Assembly (NCBI GenBank): GCA_944392605.1 | Contig: CALXXE010000001.1 | Coordinates: 1 to 64,000, forward strand | Length of the DNA: 64,000 nt | From: an uncultured Clostridia bacterium | GTDB lineage: Bacteria; Bacillota; Clostridia; TANB77; CAG-508 | Direction: 5' to 3' | Position numbers and translations under genes: made by a program | The notes under the pieces: generated by a model | Told to the model about the DNA's origin: nothing | The model's database searches: none | Seen by the model: only the letters and a program-made list of their open reading frames with translations | Shown here: piece by piece, positions 43,692 through 52,617 of the stretch | Numbering within the stretch: the first letter of the stretch is position 1 | Layout of the letters: each line of letters starts with the position of its first letter

Positions 43692-45071
43692 TTAGCACCC
43701 CATAGTTTCAATATTGGTAGCAACAAAATTTCCTTTTCTTAACTCATCTTTATCAAATGTTACATAAATTATATTATTTAGACGTTTCAATTGTTCTTCA
43801 GGATTTCCTGTTATTCCTAATATTTGTGTGTTATTATTCACTATAATTTCTAATTCAAATTTCTCCGCTTCATCTTCATCAGTAGTATAATTCCAATCTA
43901 TCATCTGTCCTTTTAATATATAATTGTTTCCATTTTTTATTGTATCTTCTACATCAAAATCTATTTCACCTTTTAGTAATTCATTTTTAAGTTCATCTCC
44001 ATGTATATTTCTTATAACATACACTTTTGAGTCTTCTGTAAATACCACTTCACCTTGTCTTTCATATACATGCTCAAAATCTAATTTATCATTTACTTTA
44101 ATATCGCTAATATTAAAAATCTCTTTTGTTCTCTTATTAATAACTTCCAAGTCATCAGTTAAAGTGGCTTTTAAAGTTTCTCCCTCATCTGTCTCTATTG
44201 TATAAATATTTCCTTCTATACTTGTTACAAGTGCTCCATATTCTGATTTTATTGTATTTTCCTGTCTTTCTATTTCTTCTTGTTCTTCTTTACTAAAATT
44301 ATTTTTCTTTTCTTGATTTTTACTTTCTACAAAACTATCAAAGTCTTCTTTTGTTCCATTAAATACATTTAAGTCTATGAATTTTTCTTGTCCACTATAA
44401 CCATCTAACCTTCCTTTTCCTGTATATTGCCAAAATCTCCAATCTCTATTTTCCAGATTAGGTTTTGTTACTATATCTCTAATCCATATATCATAATCAG
44501 AAAAATTCCCATTTATATAATCATCATAAAATCCCATAGTAGTATAAATCATTGGTTTTATTCTATATGTATTCTCTAAATCATCTAACATTGTTTGTAA
44601 TTCTTCTATTATCCATTCTTTATATGGTTTTGCTTTTTCATAATAACTATAATATTCAACATCTATTATTGGAATAAATATACTATCATCATTTTCTATA
44701 TAACCGACTGTATTTATATAATTTTGTGCTTGCTCTTCTCCTTCAGTTTCAAAACTAAAGAAATGATATATTCCTAACAACATATCCATGTTTTTTAATT
44801 TTCCAAAGTTCTTATCAAAATAATCATCTTTACTTTTACTTCCCTCTGTTGCTTTTATAAATGCAAAACTGATTCCTTGAGATTTTATTCTATCCCAATC
44901 TACTTCTCCTTGATATTCTGATACATCTACTCCTCTTACTTCATATTTTTCTGCTTCTAACTTTGTTGGAATAATATATCCATTAAATATCATAAGAAAA
45001 AATACTAGTAATATTAAAACAATAATAAATACAATAGTTATAACTCTTTTCTTTTTCTTACTTAATTTCAT
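43692..45071 (-). CDS. GH25 lysozyme with two C-terminal beta-rich domains
   Basis: 459 residues. A TM/signal anchor (about 8-30) leads to the GH25 domain (40-245: RGVDVSEYQGEVDWDRI, FAFIKATEG, GIYHFFSF, IPIIDVEYYSYY, RFWQYTGKG). After a coil (about 250-275) come two small OB-like segments (YGALVTSIEGNIYTIETDEG ... and a second ending NFVATNIETMGC) resembling DUF3221. GH25 enzymes cleave muramyl bonds in peptidoglycan. Start at ATG 45071 following AGGTGAAG; GTG 45080 overlaps it. Downstream of blaR1-like gene and 9 bases after the 120-residue protein. Confidence 0.88.
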   Translation of the reverse strand: MKLSKKKKRVITIVFIIVLILLVFFLMIFNGYIIPTKLEAEKYEVRGVDVSEYQGEVDWDRIKSQGISFAFIKATEGSKSKDDYFDKNFGKLKNMDMLLGIYHFFSFETEGEEQAQNYINTVGYIENDDSIFIPIIDVEYYSYYEKAKPYKEWIIEELQTMLDDLENTYRIKPMIYTTMGFYDDYINGNFSDYDIWIRDIVTKPNLENRDWRFWQYTGKGRLDGYSGQEKFIDLNVFNGTKEDFDSFVESKNQEKKNNFSKEEQEEIERQENTIKSEYGALVTSIEGNIYTIETDEGETLKATLTDDLEVINKRTKEIFNISDIKVNDKLDFEHVYERQGEVVFTEDSKVYVIRNIHGDELKNELLKGEIDFDVEDTIKNGNNYILKGQMIDWNYTTDEDEAEKFELEIIVNNNTQILGITGNPEEQLKRLNNIIYVTFDKDELRKGNFVATNIETMGC

Positions 45072-45080
45072 AAACTTCAC

Positions 45081-45443
45081 CTAACTTATTAATAATAGAA
45101 AAAATGCCCCTAAAGAAATTCCTAGACTTTCTATAATGAATATAACTGTAAATGGCAAGTTTAATTTCTTTAATTTGTATAAATATATAAATAACAACAC
45201 ACAAATTGGTACGCATATAAATCCATATTTTGCTCCTACTTTGCTTGTAACCGTTAACATAAGCGTATCACCTTTTAGCAGGCTTATTTTTTCTCCCATA
45301 AAATTACCTATAATCATCCCACAAATACAAAGTAAAATATAAGCTATTATCCAAAATAATTTTTTACCATTTGATTTTTTTATTATTGATACTTCTAATA
45401 TTATTGTAAAAATAAAAACTATTAAATACAAAATTCCAATCAT
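45081..45443 (-). CDS. Small four-TM membrane protein
   Basis: 120 residues with four predicted TM helices (about 1-20, 28-47, 68-88, 97-119), little else. AAAGGAG precedes the ATG. It is embedded between the sensor protease and the lysozyme genes and has no recognised family; perhaps an accessory of either. Function unknown. Confidence 0.6.
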   Translation of the reverse strand: MIGILYLIVFIFTIILEVSIIKKSNGKKLFWIIAYILLCICGMIIGNFMGEKISLLKGDTLMLTVTSKVGAKYGFICVPICVLLFIYLYKLKKLNLPFTVIFIIESLGISLGAFFLLLIS

Positions 45444-45460
45444 AACTTTTACTCCTTTTA

Positions 45461-47638
45461 TTAATCACTCGCTTTTCCCGCACCTAGTACATTTCCATTA
45501 GTAGCATCTACATAAATATATAAATTAGTTAATGGATCATTTTTATCCCCTAACCTTATACACCACACAGGCTGTCCTTTAAATACATTATTTATATTTG
45601 TATCTTTTGCCCAATCATCTTCCCAGTAATAAAGTCTATGTATATCATCTAAAGAATAAAGTAACTCAGCCGATATTTCATAGTTTCCGTTTCCATCACT
45701 AAAAACTTCTGTTGCTGAAAAATCAGATACCCATCCTTGATATTGATATTTTTCTTTTTTTGCTTCTTCTTCAGCGATAGTTGCCGTTTCCTCTTTTGTA
45801 ATCCTGAGTGTTTTATCAACATTAGAACTACTTACAGTAGTGTTACTATTAACATTTGAACTAGCTGTATTTACTATATTACTAGAAGCATTATTATTTA
45901 CGCTACCATAAGAAACATTTCCACTAATACCTTCCATATTTCTATAAACACAATTTGTATTAATTGCCTTACTTGCTGCAAATACATTTGCTATATAACT
46001 ATCTTGTCTTTTATCACCTGTAAAATAATATGTAAGTCCACCTACTCTTGTTTCTATATTCTCAATATTATATTTAGATATCATTAATATAATATCTGCC
46101 TTTTCAAAAATATCACTTGGAATTTCTTCTTCTAGTTCTATATTATATCTCTCAAGCATTTCATTTAGTTTTTCTTCAGATTGTATTTTAATTCCATACA
46201 CACCATCTTCATATTGTCTAAGCTCTGAATTATTGGTTTCAAATAATTCTCTTGGTATTTCATTTGTTACTTTATATTCTTTAGAATCTCCCATATGGTA
46301 GCAGCTAACATTACTACTATCTATTTTCTCTTTCATCAATTCACTTAATTTATCTCTATTTTTCAAGGTTTGTTTTACAACTTGTCCACCATTATCATTT
46401 CTAAAGATTACATTATTGTTTTCTTGTTCATAAGCAATAACATAGTTTTTACTTACAGTATCATAATCAAGTTCTATATAATTCTCATTTTGTTCTATAT
46501 CTTCTATTTCTTCTTTAGAAACTATTGGACCTTCTCCTTTACTGTCTATTCCATTTATTAACTCATTTAATATATCTGTATAATCCTTACTTTCTCCAGT
46601 AAATACATAATAATTATCTACGCCTTTTTCTTTATAAACAATTCTATTTGGTGTTTCAAAATATTGTACATAATTTGTATTTTCTTCTTCTTGTGGTTTT
46701 ATTCTTGTAAATATAAATGTTCCAACACATAATACAATTAAAAGTGTTGTTATTCCAATTAAAGCTTTATATTCTTTAAATTTATCAGATAATTTAATCA
46801 TTTTTATTCTTCTCTCCATATTCTTTTTTCCATCTGTAACACAAAGTAACTTAACCGGCTCGCTTTCTTCTTGTGAAATAGGAAGTAATCTTACTAATGT
46901 TTTTGCGTATTCTTTTTCTTCATCTTTTCTAATTTTATTTAAGACCATCTCATCTGCTTTCAATTCCATATCCTGTCTTATTTGTTTAAAACAAAACCAT
47001 ATTATTGGATTAAACCAATGGATTGTTGTAATTAGAATTAATAATTTATTTAATAACAAATCCTGTCTTTTAAAATGTGCTAGTTCATGCATTAATATAT
47101 AATTTAAACTTTGTTCGTCTTTTTCTAGAATTTCATCTGTTACTAATATCTTTGTATTAAACAAGCCATATATACAAGGAACTTTTTTATAATCTTGTTT
47201 TATTAGTTTTATATCTTTTTCTACTTCCATCTGTTTTTTACAATTTTCTAATATGTCTAATATCTTCTTATCTTTTACTTCTTCTTTTCCTATTCTTTTT
47301 CTCATCACAATACTTGTTATAATGTAGTATAAAAAAATAATAGCCATAACAGCAAGCCAAATGTAAATAAAAATCTTACCACTTTCATTTATAATTAAGT
47401 TTTCTTTTGCAAGTTCTATTTTATCTATTCCTGAACTTATGATAAACTCATGTGAATTTTGAGACTCCAATGTAAATCTAAACGGCACAAGTAAGCTGAA
47501 TAAAACAAGTGACCACATAGCAAATTTCCATGTTGGTGATATTTTTTTATCAAAAGTCTTTCTTAAGATTAATACAATAATTCCTAATATACTACCTATT
47601 ATTGACAAATATAAAATATTATAAAATACTTCATACAT
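45461..47638 (-). CDS. BlaR1/MecR1-family (M56) sensor protease with novel ectodomain
   Basis: 725 residues. Residues 1-310 form the M56 part: TM helices at about 5-25, 35-55 and 92-112, HELAH in LMHELAHFKRQDLLLN (zinc motif) and KADEMVL; a further TM lies at about 291-310. The remaining about 410 residues are extracytoplasmic and lack the SxxK/KTG penicillin-sensor domain; instead there is a Thr/Ser-rich linker (SSNIVNTASSNVNSNTTVSS) and a PepSY-like end (YIYVDATNGNVLGAGKA). The signal is therefore unlikely to be a covalently bound beta-lactam. The next gene upstream is blaI (3 bases away). Confidence 0.85.
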   Translation of the reverse strand: MYEVFYNILYLSIIGSILGIIVLILRKTFDKKISPTWKFAMWSLVLFSLLVPFRFTLESQNSHEFIISSGIDKIELAKENLIINESGKIFIYIWLAVMAIIFLYYIITSIVMRKRIGKEEVKDKKILDILENCKKQMEVEKDIKLIKQDYKKVPCIYGLFNTKILVTDEILEKDEQSLNYILMHELAHFKRQDLLLNKLLILITTIHWFNPIIWFCFKQIRQDMELKADEMVLNKIRKDEEKEYAKTLVRLLPISQEESEPVKLLCVTDGKKNMERRIKMIKLSDKFKEYKALIGITTLLIVLCVGTFIFTRIKPQEEENTNYVQYFETPNRIVYKEKGVDNYYVFTGESKDYTDILNELINGIDSKGEGPIVSKEEIEDIEQNENYIELDYDTVSKNYVIAYEQENNNVIFRNDNGGQVVKQTLKNRDKLSELMKEKIDSSNVSCYHMGDSKEYKVTNEIPRELFETNNSELRQYEDGVYGIKIQSEEKLNEMLERYNIELEEEIPSDIFEKADIILMISKYNIENIETRVGGLTYYFTGDKRQDSYIANVFAASKAINTNCVYRNMEGISGNVSYGSVNNNASSNIVNTASSNVNSNTTVSSSNVDKTLRITKEETATIAEEEAKKEKYQYQGWVSDFSATEVFSDGNGNYEISAELLYSLDDIHRLYYWEDDWAKDTNINNVFKGQPVWCIRLGDKNDPLTNLYIYVDATNGNVLGAGKASD

Positions 47639-47641
47639 AAT

Positions 47642-48019
47642 CTAGTCCTCACTTTCTATTAAATCAAGTAAGTCCTGTAAGTCTTTTTTAGATATCTTCT
47701 TTTCTTCTACAAAATTTAATAATAATTTATTTGTGCTTCCATTATAAAGTTTTTCTAAAAAAGATTCATTTTCTTTTCTTAAATATTCATCTTTTTTAAT
47801 AGCTGCTTTATAAGTGTTTTCTTTTTTCTTATTTGTAATTGACTTTACACTTTCTTTTTCTATTAATCTATAAAGTAGAGTTTTTATTGTACTTTTATTT
47901 TTCTTCTCTTTCTTACTTAATATCTCTACTATTTCATTTAGTGTAAGTTCGCCATTTTCCCAAAGTACTTTCATTATCTCTAGTTCTGCATCTGTTACCT
48001 CATATTTTTTTGTTATCAT
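47642..48019 (-). CDS. BlaI/MecI-family repressor
   Basis: 125 residues: winged HTH VTDAELEIMKVLWENGELTLNEIVEIL, SKKEKKNKSTIKTLLYRLIEK, and a C-terminal helix domain ending LIESED. BlaI/MecI dimers bind TACA-N2-TGTA boxes and are cleaved by the partner M56 protease. Two such boxes are 19 and 45 bases upstream of the ATG. Start at ATG 48019 after GAGGAGGT; a longer reading to 48106 covers the promoter. Confidence 0.9.
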   Translation of the reverse strand: MITKKYEVTDAELEIMKVLWENGELTLNEIVEILSKKEKKNKSTIKTLLYRLIEKESVKSITNKKKENTYKAAIKKDEYLRKENESFLEKLYNGSTNKLLLNFVEEKKISKKDLQDLLDLIESED

Positions 48020-48037
48020 TTTTACCTCCTCAAAAGT

Positions 48038-48088
48038 TACATTTGTAAACTTTAGATATAGTTTACATCTGTAGACAGAATTTGTCAA
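48038..48088 (-). promoter_or_regulatory. blaI promoter with two BlaI operator boxes
   Basis: Minus strand: TTGACA (48088-48083), 17-bp spacer, TAAACT (48065-48060). TACAGATGTA (48073-48064) overlaps the -10 and TACAAATGTA (48047-48038) lies just downstream; both fit the TACA-N2-TGTA BlaI/MecI consensus. Supports autorepression of the blaI operon. Confidence 0.82.
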
Positions 48089-48100
48089 GTAAAATAGAAA

Positions 48101-48130
48101 AATCAAGTAATTATTTAGAATTACTTGATT
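48101..48130 (-). terminator. Terminator overlapping the DUF2974 gene end
   Basis: AATCAAGTAATT / AATTACTTGATT hairpin with TTTTTC tail on the minus strand. The TAA stop (48131-48129) of the lipase-like gene lies in its first arm. Confidence 0.75.
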
Positions 48131-49229
48131 AAATTTTATCTATTTCTTTATTATCCTTTGGTTTCCCAATTGCTATATTATCTTTTCCTGCACGAAGCAA
48201 TGCCATAAGCGTTTTTGTCATTATCTTTTTTGTTTCTGCACTTAAATTACTATAAGTTCTTATCATTGCAGTCACATTTCTAATTTTTTTACTGCTTAAT
48301 TCGTTTACAGTCTTTACATTTGTAGAATTTAAAATCTCAAACCAAGTATCAATAACCTCTTCTCTTTGTTTTGGTGATACTTCTTTTAGCCAATTAGTAA
48401 TTGTACTATCTATAAAATCACTATAATCTGTTTGTTTTGCTCTTACAAACTTATCTCCCATCACTTGCCATGAATATAAATCATGTTGCATGATTCCCGT
48501 TTCAGTACTTTTTACGATTGTAGTTTTCTCCTTATGTTTTAATAATCTCCCTATAACTGAGGTTTGTGGTATATAAGTATGTACTTTATTCAACATTTCT
48601 TTATATTCTTCACTTTCTATCACTTTATCTAAAAAGCCTGGTCCATCATTATTATAGATTTCTATTATTTGTTTTTTAGTTTCATCATTACAAAAAACCC
48701 CTGCATATACTGCTAAATTTCCTCCCTTTGAATGTCCACCTACACGTAATTTATTTTTATATTTTTTAGCAACTTCATCCAAATACTCTACACTATCTAA
48801 TTGAGAAGGCACTATATCACTAAAGCTCATATTAAAATCTTCTTTCCAGCCTATTATCGTGTTATCAGTTCCTCTAAAAGACACATAAATTGTATCATTT
48901 GGAAGAATTACCGTTATTGCTGAAAATTGCTTTTCTGCTTCAGGCTCTATCTTATTAATAAAATTAGTTACCTTACATTTTCCAAATCTAATACTTTTAG
49001 CAAGTACAGGATATAAGTCTATATCTTCTGCTTGAAGTGTCCTTCCAGTTGTACCTAATATTTTTGTCCTCTCATATGCTTCTTTTAGTGTGATTTCCTC
49101 ATCTTTACCAATTACTCCATCAAAGGGTAAATATGAAAGTCTTGATAATATTAGATTATCAACTTCATTAAATTCTACATTTTCTAAACTTATGTCTCTC
49201 CATTTCATATAATCAAATATATTTGCCAT
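48129..49229 (-). CDS. Mbeg1-like (DUF2974) lipase-like alpha/beta hydrolase
   Basis: 366 residues. The nucleophile elbow is VGGHSKGGNLAVYAG (Ser), with ITVILPNDTIYVSFRGTDNTIIGWKEDF upstream and VHTYIPQTSVIGRLLKHKE after; this arrangement is the DUF2974 family, distantly related to lipase class 3. The C-terminal 80 residues are helical. Function unknown; possibly membrane lipid-related. GGAGAG precedes the ATG. Confidence 0.82.
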   Translation of the reverse strand: MANIFDYMKWRDISLENVEFNEVDNLILSRLSYLPFDGVIGKDEEITLKEAYERTKILGTTGRTLQAEDIDLYPVLAKSIRFGKCKVTNFINKIEPEAEKQFSAITVILPNDTIYVSFRGTDNTIIGWKEDFNMSFSDIVPSQLDSVEYLDEVAKKYKNKLRVGGHSKGGNLAVYAGVFCNDETKKQIIEIYNNDGPGFLDKVIESEEYKEMLNKVHTYIPQTSVIGRLLKHKEKTTIVKSTETGIMQHDLYSWQVMGDKFVRAKQTDYSDFIDSTITNWLKEVSPKQREEVIDTWFEILNSTNVKTVNELSSKKIRNVTAMIRTYSNLSAETKKIMTKTLMALLRAGKDNIAIGKPKDNKEIDKI

Positions 49230-49277
49230 TTATCCTTACTCTCCATATCACTTATAATTATAATAATATAATTTTTT

Positions 49278-50159
49278 CTAATTTTTATTTATAAAATTAA
49301 CTATATCTTTTGCTACAACACCTTCTTTTTCGTGATATCCATGATTTGCTCCATCGACATAATCAATATCTTTATTAGGATTTGTAATTACATTACTTAC
49401 AATAGTTACTAACTCTTCTGCTTTTTGTAAAATCATTTCATTATCATTTCCCCATCTCATAAATAGAGGAACTTTTATATTATTTAATTTTTCTAGATTA
49501 TTATCTCTTCCATATCTTGCAAAGTCTATGTTTTTATTATACTTAGCATAACGTAAAAATGTTTTTACACTAATTGGATGAATAAATGCTCCTCTTGGCA
49601 TAAGTTCTTTAGAGTTATTTTCTTCTTTTTCTTCTGCTAATTTTAAATAATCTTCATATTTATCTCCCAAATAAACCTTTAAAGCCATAGGGATATCAAC
49701 CAAAGATAATAATATTACTCCTTTTATAACCTCTAATATGTCTTCTTCATCTTCTTCTAATAATTCATTATATGTATATACAATTTTTGTACAACCTAAA
49801 CTATGTCCTTGTAAATAAATCTCCCTATATCCTAATTCTTTTAATTTTAATATTGCACCTACTATATCTTCATAACCTTCTAGAACATCTTCATATGCTG
49901 TTCCACCTAATTGTTTTTCTTCCTTCCCATCTATATTTTTTCTTATATATTTTACAATTTCACTTCCTCTATTATCAAAACAAAAATAATCTATACCACT
50001 TTCATTTACTATTTTTGCTATTATATCATCTCTTTTTTTAAAGCAATTACTCGTCATTCCATGCACTGCTAATATTACTTTTTTTGTTTTTTCATTTTCA
50101 TTATATAAAATTCCACTTAAATTTACTCCATCTGTTGCTAAAAAATCTATTTTTTCCAT
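49278..50159 (-). CDS. Alpha/beta hydrolase (serine aminopeptidase-like)
   Basis: 293 residues. ILAVHGMTSNCFKKRDDI is the oxyanion region; GHSLGCTKIVYTYN is the nucleophile elbow; FMRWGNDNEMI may carry the Asp and GANHGYHEKEG the His. The family contains esterases and 2-hydroxy-6-oxo hydrolases; no substrate is indicated. AAGGAGAGG precedes the ATG. Confidence 0.85.
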   Translation of the reverse strand: MEKIDFLATDGVNLSGILYNENEKTKKVILAVHGMTSNCFKKRDDIIAKIVNESGIDYFCFDNRGSEIVKYIRKNIDGKEEKQLGGTAYEDVLEGYEDIVGAILKLKELGYREIYLQGHSLGCTKIVYTYNELLEEDEEDILEVIKGVILLSLVDIPMALKVYLGDKYEDYLKLAEEKEENNSKELMPRGAFIHPISVKTFLRYAKYNKNIDFARYGRDNNLEKLNNIKVPLFMRWGNDNEMILQKAEELVTIVSNVITNPNKDIDYVDGANHGYHEKEGVVAKDIVNFINKN

Positions 50160-50234
50160 GATATCACCTCTCCTTATTGATTAGATTATATACTAAGTCT
50201 TTTATTTTATCAAGAAAATATATATAAAAAGAGA

Positions 50235-50251
50235 AGTGCCTACAAGGCACT
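50235..50251 (-). terminator. Terminator overlapping the 50240-50755 gene end
   Basis: AGTGCCT-TGT-AGGCACT stem, then CTCTTTTTATAT on the minus strand. The TAG stop lies in the loop. Confidence 0.8.
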
Positions 50252-50755
50252 CCCCTTTAGGTGCTTAACAAAACTGAAAAGCCACCTGTACTTAGAGACA
50301 TCTTCTGCAAGAGTCTTACTAAGTGGACTTGAGTCGATATAGCACTGCCAGTACATTTTCTGTATGTAGCGTGCATACGTCTCTCTAATCTCTTGCTCTG
50401 ACTCAAAGATTCTTCCAAATGTATTTAGCTTAGCAGTTGCATTCCGCACTCCAGCATATACAAAGAAAGTCTGTGAGTATATGTTATACGAACTAACCCA
50501 TCCATCTGTGAGAGAATCCTCAAAGATATACAGTTCCGGGTTATATCCACCAGAGGCAGTCGTTTTAACAAAAAGCATTTGAGAAGAACTCTCATCGTAC
50601 AAGCCCTTTATTGCACTTACAATCATCTTGTCTTTTTGTTTTTCTTCCAGGTATCCTTTAATCTCCTCTCCTTCGTCTTGAACAAAATGCCCTTGGAGCT
50701 CTGCTTTAACACCATAATTATGAGCGAGCTCACCTGAAAAACAAAACACCTTCAT
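50240..50755 (-). CDS. Higher-G+C orphan gene of unknown function
   Basis: 171 residues with no recognised family: it starts MKVFCFSGELAHNYGVKAEL and has aromatic stretches such as SSYNIYSQTFFVYAGVRN. No TM, no P-loop. G+C in two 60-base lines (50281-50340, 50341-50400) is 43% and 45%, against about 27% in a neighbour gene line; codons such as CTC and GAG are frequent. An ordinary ribosome site, GGAG, precedes the ATG. It looks acquired from another genome. Next to RNase P RNA. Confidence 0.6.
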   Translation of the reverse strand: MKVFCFSGELAHNYGVKAELQGHFVQDEGEEIKGYLEEKQKDKMIVSAIKGLYDESSSQMLFVKTTASGGYNPELYIFEDSLTDGWVSSYNIYSQTFFVYAGVRNATAKLNTFGRIFESEQEIRETYARYIQKMYWQCYIDSSPLSKTLAEDVSKYRWLFSFVKHLKGSAL

Positions 50756-50849
50756 TTTATCTCCTTACACTTGTTGTTCGAGATGTCCTACAAACCACCT
50801 AATAATATAATATCACAATTTTGTTTAACTTTCCAGTATTATGTAAATA

Positions 50850-50872
50850 AAGAGTAGCTAAAAGCTACTCTT
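50850..50872 (-). terminator. Terminator of rnpB
   Basis: AAGAGTAGCT / AGCTACTCTT stem followed by TATTTAC on the minus strand, downstream of the RNase P RNA. Confidence 0.7.
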
Positions 50873-50896
50873 CGAAAAAAAATTATTAAAAAGGAA

Positions 50897-51243
50897 ATAA
50901 GTAAATCTGTAAGCCGGGTTCTGTCTTTTAAAATAGTCATTTATCTAGGATAGGTATCACTACCTATCTCAAGCCACGCAAGTAAGAAGACGCCGAGCAG
51001 ACTTAATCTTCTCATTTAGGTGTTGCTCCAGATGGGGTTTACACTGACCCATTATGTCACCATAATGGCGGTGAGCTCTTACCTCGCCTTTTCACCCTTA
51101 CCAAATTTTGGCGGTTATTTTCTGTTGCACTTTCCTTAAGGTCACCCTCACTAGACGTTATCTAGCATCTTTGCTCTATGGAGCCCGGACTTTCCTCTCG
51201 TAATTCCTTTCGGAATTTACCAGCGACTATTCAACTTACTTAT
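50897..51243 (-). ncRNA. rnpB: RNase P RNA, class A
   Basis: About 347 nt. Conserved elements on the minus strand: CR I as GAGGAAAGTCCGGGCTC (near 51197-51181) and CR V near the end as ACAGAACCCGGCTTAC (50925-50910); the P1 stem ATAAGTAA/TTACTTAT closes the two ends. It is the catalytic RNA that removes 5' leaders from tRNA precursors. A promoter TTTACT-N17-TAAAAT lies directly upstream. Exact ends are approximate. Confidence 0.92.
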
Positions 51244-51250
51244 AGAATTA

Positions 51251-51279
51251 ATTTTAACATTTATGAGAGGAAAAGTAAA
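51251..51279 (-). promoter_or_regulatory. rnpB promoter
   Basis: Minus strand: TTTACT (51279-51274), 17-bp spacer, TAAAAT (51256-51251), placing the start near the expected RNA 5' end. Confidence 0.6.
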
Positions 51280-51289
51280 GTATATAGAC

Positions 51290-51318
51290 TTGTTTTTTTC
51301 TTAAAAATGCTATATAAT
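51290..51318 (+). promoter_or_regulatory. Promoter of the 50-residue protein gene
   Basis: TTGTTT (51290-51295), 17-bp spacer, TATAAT (51313-51318) with TGC two bases upstream. Divergent from the rnpB promoter. Confidence 0.6.
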
Positions 51319-51400
51319 ATTTTTATTAACCATTTCTATACCTTTGAAATATAGGACCTTTGGAGGTATATCCTCTGAATGAGTATGAAGAGGAGGTTTA

Positions 51401-51553
51401 ATGTTTGTAACAGCAGTATTTGGTCTTATTGCGATTGCATATGTCTTCTTGGCATATATCTCTCGTAAGCAAGGCTCTAACGCGGTCTGTGGAGTGTGCG
51501 TTGTTATCGCAGTTGCATGCGCAGCAATAGCATTCGGCTGGTCGCTCGTGTAA
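51401..51553 (+). CDS. Small two-TM protein, higher-G+C orphan
   Basis: 50 residues: two hydrophobic helices (about 3-20 and 29-49), linked by ISRKQGSN; three cysteines (positions 30, 33, 40). AGGAGG sits four bases before the ATG, a promoter with consensus -10 lies upstream, and a strong terminator hairpin follows, so the unit looks complete. G+C is 40% and 57% in lines 51421-51480 and 51481-51540. No family recognised. Might be a holin-like, toxin-like or other small membrane protein; not enough to say. Confidence 0.6.
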   Translation: MFVTAVFGLIAIAYVFLAYISRKQGSNAVCGVCVVIAVACAAIAFGWSLV

Positions 51554-51572
51554 GTCTTACTAGTACTCTGTT

Positions 51573-51613
51573 TATAGTTGTGGATGAGGAACACCACCTT
51601 ATTCGCAACTATA
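51573..51613 (+). terminator. Terminator of the 50-residue protein gene
   Basis: Long stem TATAGTTGTGGATGAGG / CCTTATTCGCAACTATA with wobble pairs, then TTTTTT on the plus strand. Confidence 0.8.
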
Positions 51614-51617
51614 TTTT

Positions 51618-52559
51618 TTACAAATTATTCATTTCTTCTAATATATTTTTATATTTTATTAAAAATATTGATTCATCTTGTATATTTATTGCATTTTGTA
51701 ATTCGTTTAGCATAATATAAATTTTATTAATTACATATTGTTTATTAGAATCTGTATTTGTATTTACAAGTTGACTTGAATATGTGTCAATTGCTTGTTT
51801 TACATCATTAGAAATTTCACTCCAGTTCTTAGAATCCAATTTACTATATGCTTTAAACAAATTATTTTTAGTTTCAATCACAGCTTTATATGTTGTATCA
51901 TCTGTTACCTTATCTGCAAATTTTGGTATATATTCATATAATCTAGAAAGATTTCCTAAAACATTTTCTTTATTTTCTTCTTTAACAGATGTTGTTAAAT
52001 TATCTAATTCTTGATTAAATCCTAAAATATCTTCTTTTGCTATTTCTAAACTATATAAATCTAAAGTTATTGTAGGAACTGGTGAATATAAATTCTCAAC
52101 TTCTGTTTTTAAATGTTCCCAATTTATATCATTTGTATTAGTCAAGACTCCCGTTTCTTTTAAAGTATATTCTTCATTTTTCTCTTCTTCACCACTTGAA
52201 GAATCAGTATTACTATTTCCACTTGAGTTTTCTCCCTGTCCTTGACTTTTTTGATTACTCTCTCCTTGGCTTTCTTCTTCTCCACTACTTTTGCTTTCCT
52301 GTTCTGATGAACTTTGTCCACTTTGTGAGCTATCTTCTTTGGATATTTCACTTACAGATAAATTATAATTTCTACTTTCTATATTATTTAATTCATTTAA
52401 TAAAGTAACTAGTTTCTTTTCTAAATATTCCACTTCTGCTAAAGTCTTTTCTTTTTCATCCCCACTATTTTCTTTACTTACAGTTGTATATAAAAAAATT
52501 CCTAAAATAGTAACTACAATAATCAAAAAAAGAAATAAAATCTTTTTATATTTTTTCAA
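51618..52559 (-). CDS. Anchored protein with Ser/Glu/Gln-rich linker, unknown function
   Basis: 313 residues from the TTG at 52559, spaced 8 from GGAGG; a longer reading puts the ribosome site inside the gene. A TM (about 5-25), a coiled-coil-like stretch (40-65), a low-complexity Ser/Gln/Glu linker (about 70-130) and a helical C-terminal part (140-313) ending with NEL, NI and KYKN repeats. No enzyme motif. Probably a surface structural or scaffold protein; entirely inferred. Confidence 0.6.
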   Translation of the reverse strand: MKKYKKILFLFLIIVVTILGIFLYTTVSKENSGDEKEKTLAEVEYLEKKLVTLLNELNNIESRNYNLSVSEISKEDSSQSGQSSSEQESKSSGEEESQGESNQKSQGQGENSSGNSNTDSSSGEEEKNEEYTLKETGVLTNTNDINWEHLKTEVENLYSPVPTITLDLYSLEIAKEDILGFNQELDNLTTSVKEENKENVLGNLSRLYEYIPKFADKVTDDTTYKAVIETKNNLFKAYSKLDSKNWSEISNDVKQAIDTYSSQLVNTNTDSNKQYVINKIYIMLNELQNAINIQDESIFLIKYKNILEEMNNL

Positions 52560-52617
52560 ATTTTTGTCCTCCAATTTTTCTTTTTTCTAGTATTTACATT
52601 TTTAAAATACTTTATTC

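Noticed and set aside
51310..51597. Minus-strand 95-residue open frame over the higher-G+C gene
   Set aside because: It is antisense to the plus-strand 50-residue gene, which has a promoter, perfect ribosome site and terminator; the antisense frame has none of these.
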